In this document: one piece after another, positions 10,721 to 22,572 of the stretch
Layout of the letters: every line of letters begins with the position of its first letter
Position numbering within the stretch: the first letter of the stretch is position 1
DNA from: Anodontia alba
Taxonomy: Eukaryota; Mollusca; Bivalvia; Lucinida; Lucinidae
Length of the DNA: 64,000 bases
Reading direction: 5' to 3'
Assembly (NCBI GenBank): GCA_964016985.1
Contig: OZ024827.1
Location: 82,597,835 to 82,661,834, forward strand
Notes under the pieces: generated by a model
Database searches by the model: none
Seen by the model: only the letters and a program-made list of their open reading frames with translations
What the model was told of the DNA's origin: nothing
Position numbers and translations under genes: made by a program

Positions 10721-11856
10721 TATGTGCATATAGAGAATTACCTTTCACCCAGTGCGCAAAACGCCTGGATGATCAAGATCAATATTGGACAGGAAGTGAC
10801 ATAAAACTATTTAACAGAATCCGTCGGATTCATGCTATCTCAGTAATAACATATTTAAACCCTCTTATTTCTTAAATGCGCCATAGCATGACAAAAATAA
10901 CAATGATCTGTCTTCCCAGCGAAAGACAGATCAGCCTGTGCAATCCTAGTCTGAACAGAGTTGTTGCTGTCCTCAGAAAAAAAACCCTTGCGTAATTGTT
11001 AATTAAGTGAGCCTATAGTGAAGACCCTGATCAGACTTCATGCAGCTTTTGTTGGGCACGCGTGTCATTGTGTTGATTTTGACATGGTAAGTCTCTATTT
11101 GCTTGCATGCCTAAAATAATGTCAGATGGACTGCTGGATTCATAAATAATGTGCTACCGTCTAGAAATAAAGTGTAAAGTATTGATTTTCTGAAAAGTTC
11201 TAAAAAGAATTTGAACACATGCACTGACATGGTTTTCGACACAAATGCTTCTTAATGCAAGGTTCTGTTATTTTGTTCAGGCTCTTTAACATAGCTGGTA
11301 TTTGATATCCAAATTTGCAAATTTGAATTCATAACAATCTTCCAGTTAAGCTGTGAAATTAAAAAGCTGTGTGGGCAAATTTTCTACGTGAATAGGGTTG
11401 AGGAACCTTAACGCTTTCGTTTATGAACCTTACAAAGAAAGCGCTATTCGCGATTGTAGCAGATGGTATTCTGTTTTATTACTTTCATTAATTTTTCAGA
11501 GAAAACAAGACTTGGCATTTGATGTGAAGCATCTGCCTAACAGACAATTCTCATGAAATCTCAAGTATTTTTCTCTGAAAAATAAAAATAAAATAAAAGG
11601 TGTCTTCGGGGATATGCAGACTGGGAATAACTAGATCAGCTCACGCATCCGCTCAGTGTAATCAGGGCCTTCACTGTACGTTAACAGAATCGTTGGATAC
11701 TACAAGATGTATGGAGTGCAAAGACCCGATGATAACTTGCGCATTCGCAGGATGACCTGAATCTGCGAATTTTGCGCATGTTCCAAGACATTTATTTTCG
11801 CTTGACGAGGCCAATATCATCTTTGAAAAAAGTAGGCCCAGATCAGCTTGCACATC
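10721..11856. other. Intron DNA with decayed repeat traces
   Basis: Faint family Q-like motifs near 10900-11070 (GAAAGACAGATCAGCCTGTG) and 11610-11860. A segment at 11495-11590 (TTGGCATTTGATGTGAAGC, CATCTGCCTAACAGAC) is related to 42265-42345. Confidence 0.4.
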
Positions 11857-12435
11857 CATTTCGAAAACACGCCTATTCAAATACAGTCGAACCTCGTTAT
11901 CTCGAACTCGCTTATTTCGAATTACTGCTTATCTCGAAGTGAAAATCTGGTCCCTGTTTTAGGATGAAACTATGACAACAGGTAACAAAATAATATGGAA
12001 AAGAGGAGAAATTGCTCCTCTTTTCCACATTATTTTATTTATATATTTCTAACTTCAGGAGTCAAATTACATATTCATTTGTTAAATGTGATTGTTCAAT
12101 TTATTGTTTTTCTCACTCTCTCAACTCTGATATGTCGAGGTACGGATATCTCGAAGTATTTCAGTGAGTCCCTTGGAATTACGAAAGTCGACTGTATATT
12201 GAAAATTTCACCACCAACAAAAATGAAAGTTTTCAGAGAGAAAATTCTGATATTTTCATATTTTTGCTCAAAACAGATTGTGGGTACTCGTTAGAACCGC
12301 CTCGCCGAGTCGGTTCTAATGAGTACCCACAGTCTATGTTTTTTAGCAGAAATAGGAAAAGTAATGTATACCCATGTAAACCCCAGTTTAACTATATAAA
12401 GGGGGTCAAAATTATATTGGCAAGTTTTCGTGATG
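11857..12435. mobile_element. Palindromic MITE (family P), copy D, interrupted
   Basis: Full-length copy split by the Tigger-like MITE at 11884-12194. Right end TTTTCGTGATG. Confidence 0.88.
11884..12194. mobile_element. Pogo/Tigger-like MITE, copy 2, nested in a palindromic MITE
   Basis: Starts CAGTCGAACCTCGTTATC and ends AAAGTCGACTG, flanked on both sides by TA. Removing it with one TA restores the surrounding palindromic MITE (TTCAAATATATTGAAAA). The central hairpin has lost its loop-proximal part. Confidence 0.88.
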
Positions 12436-12836
12436 TCTTCGTAGATGTACAGGCCAAAAAGTGAGACAGTATAAATTCGGGCGCCAAGTAGACATTCAGA
12501 TCAGCTTTAGCAACCGCGATGTCTGATTAGAGTCTTTGCCGGTCCCTCTTCATTTAGCCAAGGATTTACGTTTTCTTCAAGCGAATAGAAAGGGTTTAGA
12601 TCAGATGTGGTTGCGTAGTTTGATCTAACTTTTCTCTGGGATGGGGGTAGGGGAATGCACATATCTCCTTTTTTTCAAGCCTGCTTATTCCATTTTTTTT
12701 CGTGATTGTGGAAGGTAACCTGTAGAATGAGATGGGTGAAAAACTTGCTAAAAGGAATGCACAGCTGATGTGTCGATTCCTTCAGCATTGTGTCCTGCAA
12801 CCCATTTAATCTTAGCGTCCCATATAAGGGACATTG

Positions 12837-12903
12837 GCAAACGGTGTAGACGCAGATCAGACGCCGCCCGTCGCGGCGTCTGATCTGGGTCTACACTGTT
12901 TGC
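12837..12903. repeat. Hairpin module H, stand-alone
   Basis: GCAAACGGTGTAGACGCAG ... CTGGGTCTACACTGTTTGC with ACGCCGC / GCGGCGT around the loop. Confidence 0.85.
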
Positions 12904-13154
12904 AATAAATACAGGAATTTCCATAGAATATTGTAATAACAAAACCTAAGTAGACACTACTTATATTGGAAAAGGAGAGCGGTCCTTCAGCTGTAGTTCT
13001 TCTTTCTTTGTGCGTCTGTGGCTTCATATGTGGTGTTTGTTTTGCCATTTTCTGCGATACCATTGGCATTTCCTGGAAATCTTATCTTATATTCATTCAC
13101 ACTTAGTTGTCTCCTTTCTGAAAAGGGTCCACTTACAAAGAAATTGGCTCATCC

Positions 13155-13202
13155 GGGGTGGGGGCGTGGGGAGGGGGGGCGGGGGGTGGGTGGGGGGGCT
13201 TT
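13155..13202 (+). repeat. G-rich tract
   Basis: GGGGTGGGGGCGTGGGGAGG and similar; G4-like. Confidence 0.75.
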
Positions 13203-13272
13203 TTTTCCTTTTAGAGTAGACTCCTTTTCTGATGGGTTTGGTGTGCAGTAAAGTAATCATTAAGTCGCAAAA

Positions 13273-13549
13273 CATTATGAAAACACGTCTTTTCAAATAT
13301 ATTGAAAATTTTACAACCAAAAAGGAAATTTTCAGATAAAAAATTATGATATTTTTTCATATTTCTGCTCAAAACATAGATTGTGGGTACTCGTTAGAAC
13401 CGCCTGGGCGAGACGGTTCTAACAACTGCCCACAATCTGTGTTGTTCAGCAAAATAAGAAAAATAATGTATACCCATGTTAACCTAGGTTTTACTATATA
13501 AAAGTGGGGTTTAAGGGGGTCAAAATCGTATAGGTATGCTTTCGTGATG
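13273..13549. mobile_element. Palindromic MITE (family P), copy E
   Basis: Full length with a decaying second hairpin arm (CTAACAACTGCCCACAATCTG). It is part of the local duplication that ends at the 14049 splice acceptor. Confidence 0.88.
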
Positions 13550-13662
13550 GTTGCCACTCTTGGCAGAAATGGGGAAAACTCTACCACATTTGTCCAGTCA
13601 CCGTCTTAAAGAATTTTTTTTTCCAAGAATTTGAATATTTAGGGTATATATGTTATATTTAT

Positions 13663-13910
13663 CATTACGAAAACCTGTCTATTCAAATATATTGATAATT
13701 TTACCACCAAAACTATGAAAACTTTCAGACGAAAAATTCTGGTAGTTTTCATACTTCTGCTCAAAATGCTAGGTGGTTCTAACGAGTACCCATAATCTAT
13801 GCTTTTTAGCAAAAATAAGAAACCTAATGTATACCCCTATAAACCCCAGTTTTACTATATAAACGTGGGATTTAAGGGGGTCAAAATTATTTAGGCATGT
13901 TTTCGTGATG
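13663..13910. mobile_element. Palindromic MITE (family P), copy F
   Basis: Same orientation as copy E, and the hairpin is partly deleted (AAAATGCTAGGTGGTTC). Together with copy E it forms a tandem duplication with flanking DNA. Confidence 0.86.
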
Positions 13911-14048
13911 TCTACCACATGTGTCCAGTCACCATCTTAAAGAAGTTTTTTTGTTGTTTTTGGGTTTTTTTTTTTTTTTTGTTTTTGTTTTTTTTTTTTT
14001 TTTCAGGTATTTGAATATTTAGGGTAAATGTGTTATATTTATTTCCAG

Positions 14049-14234
14049 CATCAATACGGTGCAATGAAGGAACCTCCTTTTTATGTGGAATATTCAGCTG
14101 TATCCCAAAGTCACTTGTCTGTGATGGTTTCGCCGACTGTCCTGGAGCAATAGATGAAACTAATTGTCAGAAGCCAACTTCATGTGTCGAATGGTGGGAG
14201 GCCGGTTACAGAGAGAGCGGGGTGTTTCAGATAA
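14049..14234 (+). CDS. Receptor exon: LDLa module plus start of a fibrinogen-like domain
   Basis: Begins with an LDLa module (IRCNEGTSFLC ... LVCDGFADCPGAIDETNC; the acidic cluster is IDE rather than SDE) and continues into SCVEWWEAGYRESGVFQI. The Cys-x-x-Trp ... SGV(Y/F) pattern is the start of fibrinogen-like domains as found in fibrinogen-related and contactin-associated proteins. Phase 1-1; acceptor ttccag, donor gtaagg. The acceptor neighbourhood is duplicated upstream. Confidence 0.85.
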
Positions 14235-14615
14235 GTAAGGTTTCCTACACGTTAGAATATATACAGTCTACAAGTTTTAGCTTTCCCAAAACTCGGTCTA
14301 CGCTTAGCGCATTATGTGAGCAAAGCAGCCGAGACTAATTAATGTTGTTTATGAAAGCTAATACTTGGCTATGATAAACTGAGCAGTCCATGGACAATGG
14401 CATTGGACCAGTCAATGACCTGTCAAAAAGTGCTTCTGCAGCAATAGCAAAAATTAAGATTGACAATAGTCTATATTAATAAAGTACTTCAAATTATTTA
14501 TATTATTGTGCCTATCACAAAAATGGGTATATGCTCATTTGTTTTCTTTTTAATTACTTTGAGATCACCGAGCAATTCCTTGTTCTTGGAAAATTGAGTT
14601 CCGCCTCTTTTGCAG

Positions 14616-14675
14616 TGGGCGTTTATTCCGACGCTCCAGTTCCTTTGATCAAGATGACAGCCATGACCATATATG
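14616..14675 (+). CDS. Receptor exon: fibrinogen-like domain, second segment
   Basis: A 20-codon exon, phase 1-1, reading GVYSDAPVPLIKMTAMTIYG. The acceptor is ctcttttgcag and the donor gtaaaa. It continues the beta-strand region that follows the SGV(Y/F) motif. The small size makes the prediction depend on splice sites and phase, which both fit. Confidence 0.7.
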
Positions 14676-14983
14676 GTAAAACACATAAAACTCTTCTTTT
14701 CCAGAACCAAGAATGCTGTGAAGCTGGATCTTGGTCCATAGCATCGGGGTCAAATATTCAAATGATAATATTATATATTCAAATTCATGATGAATTTAGG
14801 TTGACCTTTGACCCATTCATCATCTAAGATGATCCACTAGTTTGATTACTTGCTGTTCTCTCCCTTCCGCTGATTCAAGAAGGGCAGTTGTCAGTTTCTG
14901 GCGAAAGAATGTGCACAGTACTGGTTAACCGCTTAGAGGACAACTTGCCCAATAAACGTGTGGTTAGGTAAACTGACCGCGTT

Positions 14984-15034
14984 CGACATGACCCCATTGG
15001 GTCGACTGGGCCGTAAAACCTCAACACAAACAAA
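14984..15034 (+). repeat. SINE-tail-like segment
   Basis: GACATGACCCCATTGGGTCG, then GTAAAACCTCAACACAAAC; near-identical to 37254-37306. Confidence 0.6.
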
Positions 15035-15319
15035 CTTGCTGTGACGATATCGGAAAAAATGCTGCATGATATCTTCAGATAGGGAATGGCCTTTTCACTC
15101 AGCGAGTCGTGGTCAAGGAGCGCAGTGCTTTTCTTCATTTTGTTGTTTTGTTGTTGTTTCTTTTCTTTTTCTTTTTTTTTTCTTTTTTCTTTTCCATATG
15201 GAGATATTCTGCTGCTAACATACCCTCAGACATGGGATGGAATCTGGATCGTATAAGCGAAAGTCGAGTGCAGTAACACTATACTGGCAGAGAAATAGCA
15301 ATGAACCGCATCATAGAAA

Positions 15320-15605
15320 ACGTACCTTCAGACATGTGCCCCCAGCGAAAATTCAAATAAGCCTGGGCACTCGCGCAATCAAGTCAGTATCCTGCAATGG
15401 ACACATTTCGATAGCTAGTGATGCAAAGTTTCTTAATGCAGACAACAAAGACTCTGTTCAGACTGCGCGGATGTCCAGACTGCGCGGATGGCCAGACTGC
15501 GCGGATGTCCAAACTGCGCGGATGTCTAGACTGCGCGGATGTCCAGACTGCGCGGATGCGAAAATGCATTTTCACACTATGGTATTTTTTCGTACGTTTT
15601 CTTAA
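15320..15605. repeat. Family Q-related repeat carrying a 17-bp tandem expansion
   Basis: CGTACCTTCAGACATGTGCC at the left and TGCAAAGTTTCTTAATGC in the middle are family Q. The segment AGACTGCGCGGATGTCC is then repeated six times (15461-15561). Confidence 0.7.
15461..15561 (+). repeat. 17-bp tandem repeat, ~6 units
   Basis: AGACTGCGCGGATGTCC repeated head to tail with few changes, 70 bases upstream of the 15632 exon. Confidence 0.92.
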
Positions 15606-15631
15606 GCTTCAGCTCATTGTATCTTTACTAG

Positions 15632-15947
15632 ATCAGGAAAACATGGAGTGTGACTTCGAGCAAATTTACAACAACAAAATAATCACAAAATATAATGCCG
15701 TCAGGCTTGCGTCAAGGCAACTTACAGAGGAGGGGGATCAAAAGATAAAGTTGTTATATGGTAGTGACACTCAGGTAGAAACGTTCCTGATTTACAAACA
15801 TGACAAAAATTGTTACTCGAGCTTAGACCAGCTGTGTTTACCATGGATTGACTTTGTTCTTGAAATCAACCAAAATATCAGCAAATCGACGGGTAAATCT
15901 ACTGTCTGCCCCTGCTTAAGACACACGCAGTGGATCAATGGGTCACG
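15632..15947 (+). CDS. Receptor exon: fibrinogen-like / contactin-associated-type domain body
   Basis: Open for 105 codons from ENMECDFEQIYNN to CLRHTQWINGS. The MECDFE start and the later pattern of aromatic residues and cysteines (YKHDKNCYSSLDQLCLPW, then CPCLRHTQW) resemble the fibrinogen-like domain of contactin-associated proteins. Phase 1-2 with donor gtgagt. The acceptor tttactag is preferred because it keeps phase 1. A 17-bp tandem repeat lies just upstream. Confidence 0.75.
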
Positions 15948-16349
15948 GTGAGTAGGAAATCATAAAATTATGTTGTTGTTTTTTGTTGTTGTTGTTTTTT
16001 TGTTTTTTCAGTGTATAATATAACGTGTCAAGATAAATAGATATAATAGAATGTTACGAGGTTGCAGGGAATATAATTTTATGAGGATGAACACTCTACA
16101 GCGAGATGTATAGAGAGTATTAAATTTTTGACTTTTATTTCATCTCGAGAAGTAGAATAAAAATGAGTTTCGAAGCCGCAAATGAAATAAACATTTTTTC
16201 CATTTTGTCAACGAAAGAAAATTTATATGCATGACAAAAATTTGACTATTCTTATTATTAGATATAACTCTTAAGAGTAAGAGATGCCAGTATTACATTC
16301 TGTCAGGGGAAGTCCGATGAGCAGTGTTGCCCCTTAGAAATGAAATATC

Positions 16350-16563
16350 CATTACGCAAACATGCCTATTGAAATATACTGAAAATTTTACCACCAAAAA
16401 ATGAGAAATTTTCAGATAAAAATTCGGATATTTTTCATATTTCTGCTCAAAACATAGATTGTGGGTACTCGTTAGAACCGCCTCGACATAATTTCTATCT
16501 GAAAACTTAATGTTTTTGGTGGTGGAATTTTCAATATATTTGAATAGGCGTGTTTTCGTAATG
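16350..16563. mobile_element. Palindromic MITE (family P), copy G, hairpin arm deleted
   Basis: Both ends are intact, but sequence is lost immediately after the first hairpin arm (AACCGCCTCGACATAATTTC). Confidence 0.82.
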
Positions 16564-17601
16564 TACTCGTATCAACAAAATGTATTTGGAGCTTGGTTGT
16601 CTACATCTTCGCCAATCAAGCATCTTGTTTCCGAGAGGTTTAAACAGTTTCTAGTTCGTGATATTCGCTTTAAATATTTTGCCGTTCTCCAACATTCGGT
16701 CTAACAAAAAAACGCCTGTCCTCCGACATCTATGCAACATACCTCCGATCATTTGAATAACCATAAAAATGACAACAGCGCAATTAATTTGCAAAATCAG
16801 AAGAGTCTTTTGAGTCTTTCGACTTTTACACGTCTGATATAATCAAAAGAGAGGTGTAAGATTGCAATAATGTTTAAATTTTATGAAAATTGTAAATATA
16901 AATACAAATAATAAGCAAATGCAACAGAAATTATCGATAAAAGAATGCAATCCTCATTTCAGAAGTGATTTTCAATCCAATGGACATACTTCAAATACAA
17001 ATAACATACCGTGTTTACACCATTCCATTTAAAAAACTACCTGTTTAGTATTTCCCTCCCACAAAGTTTATATGTACGGGAAAAAAATAGATAAATACAG
17101 GCCCTGCCACGCAGTTGCTGCTGTTGTTTACCTCCGAAATCAAATAGACCCCCGAATCGAGATCTCGGGTTTAACTGGGTGATAATAGATTGGCTCCTTG
17201 CCTTATCATTTGATTACATATACTTTATCGAGTTTTCAATTGAAGAGCGCCCAGTAAGGGAGACAACAGTGTGTAAATGTCCGCTAATCCATGCCTTTCT
17301 CTGTGCTTAAACTCCTTTTCAACCATACTGAGTCCAAGTGGCTCTCTGAATTGTTTTTCATTGCGTCAATCTGCTCCACGTGACGATTGCCAGTGAACAA
17401 ACAATGCAGGGCGTACCAATTCCTTGTTCAATTACCTTTTGTTTTTATTCATATGACAAATGTGCCTCAATATGATTTTCTTTCAATATACTGAACAAAA
17501 CTAAACACTATTTTATTTCTTTTTCCCAGTAAAAACACCGGTTTGTGAAACACTTAACGAACATTTTAGGCACAATGACCTTTCAGCTGTTGTACGACTT
17601 T
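16564..17601. other. Intron DNA without recognised features
   Basis: AT-rich, no element ends or coding similarity seen. Confidence 0.5.
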
Positions 17602-17729
17602 CATCACGAAAACATGCCTATTTAATGTTGACCCCCTTAAACCCCACTTTTATATAGTAAAACTGGGGTTTACAGAGGTATACATTATTTTACTTATTTC
17701 TGTTCAAAACATAGATTGTGGGTACACAT
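17602..17729. mobile_element. Palindromic MITE (family P), copy H, left half only
   Basis: Runs from CATCACGAAAACATGCC to ATAGATTGTGGGTACA, then joins CATTTTTTTCCATTTTGTC, a short segment also found at about 16193-16210. Confidence 0.78.
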
Positions 17730-18092
17730 TTTTTTCCATTTTGTCAACGAAGGTACTAGGTACAGAACACTTAGTAATATGTTTTTGATATGGTAAGATA
17801 TTAAAATCAAATTTGTTATTACTGATTATAGACAGTCTCAGTGTGAGGACTTCAACTATAGCAAGTTCTTACCGCATTTCTCTGAGCAACATATACATCG
17901 TGCGCATAACATTATGACATTTTACTTTGAAAAGAGACAGTGCTATGTAAAAAAAAAAAAAAAGAGGAACAAAAAAAAGAAGGGAAGAAAGGATGTTGAC
18001 CGATCCCAGTTTGTGCTACTCAACGGGTGTTATTATAATAGATAATTTTACTAGAAGCTGGGACTTATAATTGTAGCATGTGATATTATGAG

Positions 18093-21000
18093 CTATTGCA
18101 CGAACCGTTTGGATTTGATAATAAAGTCTTGTACTTTTAAGAAAAGGAGCTCGTTATCATTATCTGGTGCATTTTCTTTTCCAAATAATAAGTCATGAAC
18201 ATTGTGTGTTGGTAATAGATCAGATAGGTATCTGTTCCTGACATCTGCATACTTAGGGCATGTGTAGAAAAAATGGAATGCACTTTCGAATCCACCACAA
18301 GAACACGACGGATTAGGCACGATGTTTTTACGGAAGAGATCCGAGTTGAGTGAGCTGCATTCCATGCGAAGTCTGCCCTGAAGTATCTGTCCTATTCTAG
18401 ATCCAGCATTAAAATATTTGGGTGGCGCCCTTAGATCCCTATTTAGTCTGTAATTGAAGGAGGAAACTGTGCTGGTTTCTTTGACATTATCTGGAAGGTC
18501 GTTCCACGCTCTGATAGTAGAAGGAAGAAAAGAGTTGAAGAAAAGGTTTGTATGTGCATAAATAGACCGGATATCATTTGCGTTTCTGAGACTGTAAGTT
18601 GTACGTTCTTGTACAAGAGGCGGTAAGAGATTGCTTAGGTAATCTAGGACCAGGCTATTAACAATTTTATAAAAAATAACTAATTTGTGTTTCTGTCGTC
18701 TGTCGTGAAGTGATTCCCACCCTAGGTCTGCTAGCATTTTTTCAATGCTGCAGAGTTTTGTTGCAGCTGATACGATTCTGGCGGCTTCATTATGAATGGA
18801 TTCTAACTGCCTTTTACAGTCGTTTGAACAATTGTCCCATACAGAGTCGCTATATTCTAATAAGGGCCGAAAGTATGCTGTGTATAACTTTTCAAGAGCT
18901 AGCCTACTAATTTTAAATTTAAGCGCTCGTATAATATTTAATCTCTTCCAAGCAGTATCAGTAATATTATTTATATGCTCGGACCAAGTACATGAGCTAG
19001 AAAAAGTAATACCTAGATGTTTGTGGGTAGAGGCTTCTTTTAGTGTAATACTATTCATTTCAAGTGGCGGATGAAGTTGAGGTTGCAGCTTTCTAGTTAT
19101 AAGAAGGTAGGTTGTCTTTGCAGGATTAAAGTCAACTAACCAGTCAGCTGCCCATTTACTTATAGTATCTAAATCAGTATTCAGAAGATGAGCGGCAGTT
19201 ACTGGGTTATCGACAACAATATATAAGCTAGTGTCATCAGCAAATAAACGTATAGAAGAAGTAATACCATTAACAATGTCGTTTATATAAATGAGAAAAA
19301 GTAAGGGACCGAGGATAGATCCTTGCGGAACCCCAGCTAGGACAGAAGCCCATTCTGAGGTTACACCATTTAAAACAACTCGCTGTCTCCTGTCAGAGAG
19401 GTAACTTTTGAACCACTGTAGAAGATCTCCAGAAATCCCAATATGCGAGAGTTTATGTAAAAGTCCTTTGTGCCAGACTCTGTCAAAGGCTTTGCTTATA
19501 TCACAAAAAAACAACTCTGACTTCTTTTCCACTGTCAACCGCTTCAATGAAAGTATGGTAAATATGTAATAACTGGTAAGTAGTAGAATCACCTGCAACA
19601 AAACCAGACTGGAAAGGAGTCAAAAGATTATATTCAACTATGTAGTTATAAAGGTGTTTGTGCACACAACGTTCCATAGTTTTTCCTATAGGGCTAAGGA
19701 GGGAGATGGGTCTGTAATTTTGGGGAAGAGACTTATCTTCCTTCTTGTGAATTGGTGTAACATTAGCTTCTTTCCAGGAAGATGGGAAATAACCTTGACT
19801 CAGTGATTTGTTAAAAACAGTGGAGAGAGGGTTCGAAAGAACAGAAGCGCCTTCCTTAAGAAGGCGAGGACTCAAGAGGTCTGGACCGCATGCTTAACTC
19901 ACATCCAGTTTAGAAAGAACATCAAAAACGTCTTGATGTGTTAAAACAAATGAGGATAGAATGGTATGTTGGGGTCGAGGTAGAGGTGGAACGTTTTTGT
20001 CGTCGTCTGCAACTTTAGCTTGCGATGAAAAGTAATTATTTAGCATATTGGCTTTATCAATGTCACTTTCGGCGTGTTCGTTATTATATATCAAATTGGG
20101 AACGTTTGTTGAGTTACGATATGTTTTGAGAACTTGTTTAGATGTCTTCCAAAACAATTTCGAGTTTGAACGTGCGCTAGATAGCAGACCTTCAAGTTTA
20201 TCAAAATACTCCTTTTTTGATTTTCTTATTTCATTTACTACTCTGTTTCGAAGTGTTTTGTATTTTTCCAAAAGAAACATATTAGAAGTTTTCTTATATT
20301 TTTTAAAGGTGCGTTTTCTTTTTCTGATAAGGAGTTTTATATGACCCGTTATCCATGGATTCTCATTTGGCCTGATGGTAACTATTTTGTTAGGTATAGA
20401 TTCTTGACTTGCTTGCATAATGCAGTCTGCTATACATAAAACGTTGTCATCAATATTTGAGTTTGATTCAATATTGTTTTGGAAATCATAATTAGTTAGC
20501 TGTTCTCGATATTTATTAAAATCAGCAAGTGGGTAATTCCATACCCGTCTTTTACACGATTTGACTGTTGGGCGTAAAAACTTTAAGAGCACAAGTACAG
20601 GACAATGAAATCTTATCTGGTCAGGTATGAATGAATCTGCAACTCCACTAGTAACGATGCTGGTTGTGTTTCTCACCAATATTAAGTCGATCAATGAAGC
20701 CGAATGTTCTGTGAAATGCGTTGGTTCGCGTATCAGCTGGTTTAGATTGTACTGTTGTATTAACTCTTTCATTTTATTGTTTTCGTTTGAGAACATTTTA
20801 AAGTTGAAGTCTCCCGTGATTAAGATATCTACTATATTAGTACTGTAGGCTCTGTCAATGCTTTCATTTATTTTGTTAAAGTAGTCTGTATTGCTGTGTG
20901 GTGGGCGATAAAATCCCCCAATCAGTATCTTTTTGGATTTAATGGTTATTTCTACCTAAACAGCTTCTAAATCTTGCATTTCCAAATCTGTTCTGCGTTT

Positions 21001-21666
21001 GCTTTGTATACTATCTCTTGTATATATCAGGACTCCTCCTCCGGGACGATCACACCTGTCTTTTCTGAAAGGTGACTTGAAATTATCAAGAATAAGTTTT
21101 TCATTTGGTGTGTCCGGTTTCAGCCAGCTCTCGGTAAAGACAAGTATGTCGTATGCTATTGACTCGCACTTTATTATGTCGAGTTTAGGAAGTATGCTCT
21201 GGACGTTAAGGTGCATGAGACTGAGATGGTTAGCCAAGTAGCTAAATGAACTGTCGGAGCTGGTGGTTGACGCGGAATCTGATACACCGTTGACAGAGTC
21301 TGGACCAGGGTTTGGATGAATATCTCCACTTAGTAAAATGAGTGTAATAACAAAGAGAACTGAGACGTTTGTTGCCAAGTAAAATATGCAGAAGCTAGTA
21401 AATTTGAAATTATCGTTTAAAGGCTGCTGTGTGCGCCGGTATGGATACCTAATATACCTGTATACTTCGTTACTGCGCTGAAGTGCTAGTGAGATGCTCA
21501 AGCATGATGTACTGATGTTATGATCGCCTCGTTTAAATGTCAGGAACATGAATAGAATAATTATATGGAATTTATTATGTGTAATTTTCTTATCCGCGCC
21601 CAGCCGCAATGTCTGCGATATACCGAAGAAACCACCGGGACCTGCTGATTTAACAGTACTAGGCAT
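18093..21666 (-). pseudogene. LINE endonuclease-reverse transcriptase ORF with three disabling changes
   Basis: Endonuclease signatures are HLNVQS, FTESWL, GGFYRPPHSN, ITGDFNF and IDLILV. RT signatures are PISLLS, GFVAGDSTTYQLL, FCDISKAFDRVWHKGL, AGVPQGSILGPLLFLIYIND and FADDTS (19233-19244). A C-terminal motif reads CSCGGFESAFHFFYTCPKY. Three lesions break it: a TAG at 20956-20958 where a Trp is likely, a TAA at 19894-19896, and a one-base length change in an A7 run at 19505-19511 (plus strand) that shifts frame inside VVFCDISK. The frame is otherwise open for about 1,190 codons, so the copy is fairly recent. Confidence 0.9.
21301..21327 (-). other. 2A-like motif GDIHPNPGP behind a hydrophobic stretch
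   Basis: The LINE ORF reads VLFVITLILLS directly followed by GDIHPNPGP. The canonical ribosome-skipping motif is D(V/I)ExNPGP. Here the Glu position is His. 2A-like sequences next to signal-like hydrophobic stretches are known at the start of some CR1-type LINE ORFs. Confidence 0.7.
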
Positions 21667-21994
21667 TGTAGGTGCTGCATAATAGAAAGTGTAGATAAAT
21701 CAAGACAAGTCCCGTCGGCAAGTTCGGAACATCACAGATTCTCAACCATTGCACCAGTATTATGGACACTTCAGATAAGCGTGTTGCACAAACGATGAAA
21801 TTGGTCAACAAGAGCACAGAAGATTGAAGAAAGAAATCGAAAGTAAACAGAATGCATACAACAAACATAACTGCGGTCACGTGACCTCGGTGAAACCAAA
21901 AACTCTAAATTTTATGGTACAATAATCTTATTCCATATAAAAATAATTTCATAAGAAGGAAAACTGGAAGGAATGTTATGAAAGTGTAGGATTA

Positions 21995-22424
21995 AGTAGG
22001 TACAGTGGTAAACTGTAAAATATATTCAGGCAGATAAGGCAGTAGGATGGTAGGTAAGTTTTTTTTATATACATAATTAAGAAAATAAGTAGGTATGCAA
22101 ATAATATGTTTATATATATGTAATTAGTTACGAGTATTTAGGCAGCTTTTGTGTTGACATGCAGGTAGGTGATCAGACTGGCTAAAGGGGCATATATGTA
22201 GGTACAGTGGTGAAGTGTGAAATATGTTGAGGTAGATAAGGTAGTAGGATGGTAGGATAATTATATGTATATAAGTAAGAAAATAAGTAAGAAGTAAGAA
22301 AATAAGGTGGTATGCAAGTAATATGTTTGTATATATGTAAGAAGTTCTGAATATTTGGGCAGCTCTATTTGGACAAGCAGATAGGTGATACTTAAAGCAG
22401 GCTAAAGAGCCATGCATGTAAAGA
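21995..22424. repeat. Two-unit tandem repeat, ~201-bp period
   Basis: TAGGTACAGTGGTAAACTG at 21998 recurs as TAGGTACAGTGGTGAAGTG at 22199, followed in both by GATAAGG(C/T)AGTAGGATGG and ATGTTT(A/G)TATATATGTAA. Confidence 0.78.
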
Positions 22425-22505
22425 CAAAGGACTAATAGAATGTATAGTTAAGTTCATATGCTGAGTATGTATGTATTGGCATAACAGAATGTATATATGT
22501 ATGTT

Positions 22506-22507
<2 letters not shown>

Positions 22508-22570
<63 letters not shown>
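22508..22570. repeat. (TG)n microsatellite
   Basis: About 31 uninterrupted TG units. Confidence 0.98.

Positions 22571-22572
<2 letters not shown>

Larger units (their letters stand above)
18060..21900 (-). mobile_element. Non-LTR retrotransposon (LINE) with APE endonuclease and reverse transcriptase
   Basis: One long minus-strand frame from 21666 to 18093 encodes, in order, an N-terminal segment with a hydrophobic stretch and 2A-like motif, an APE-type endonuclease, reverse transcriptase with FADD, and a C-terminal Cys/His segment. Element limits are approximate: no poly-A tail or clear target-site duplication was found. It lies antisense in the receptor intron between 15947 and 24182. Its lineage looks CR1/jockey-like by eye. 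Confidence 0.9.

Noticed and set aside
15237..15951. Two overlapping ORFs with CADVQTARMSRLRG-type repeats
   Set aside because: Repeat peptide is the 17-bp tandem array read through. Only the part from 15632 is a receptor exon.
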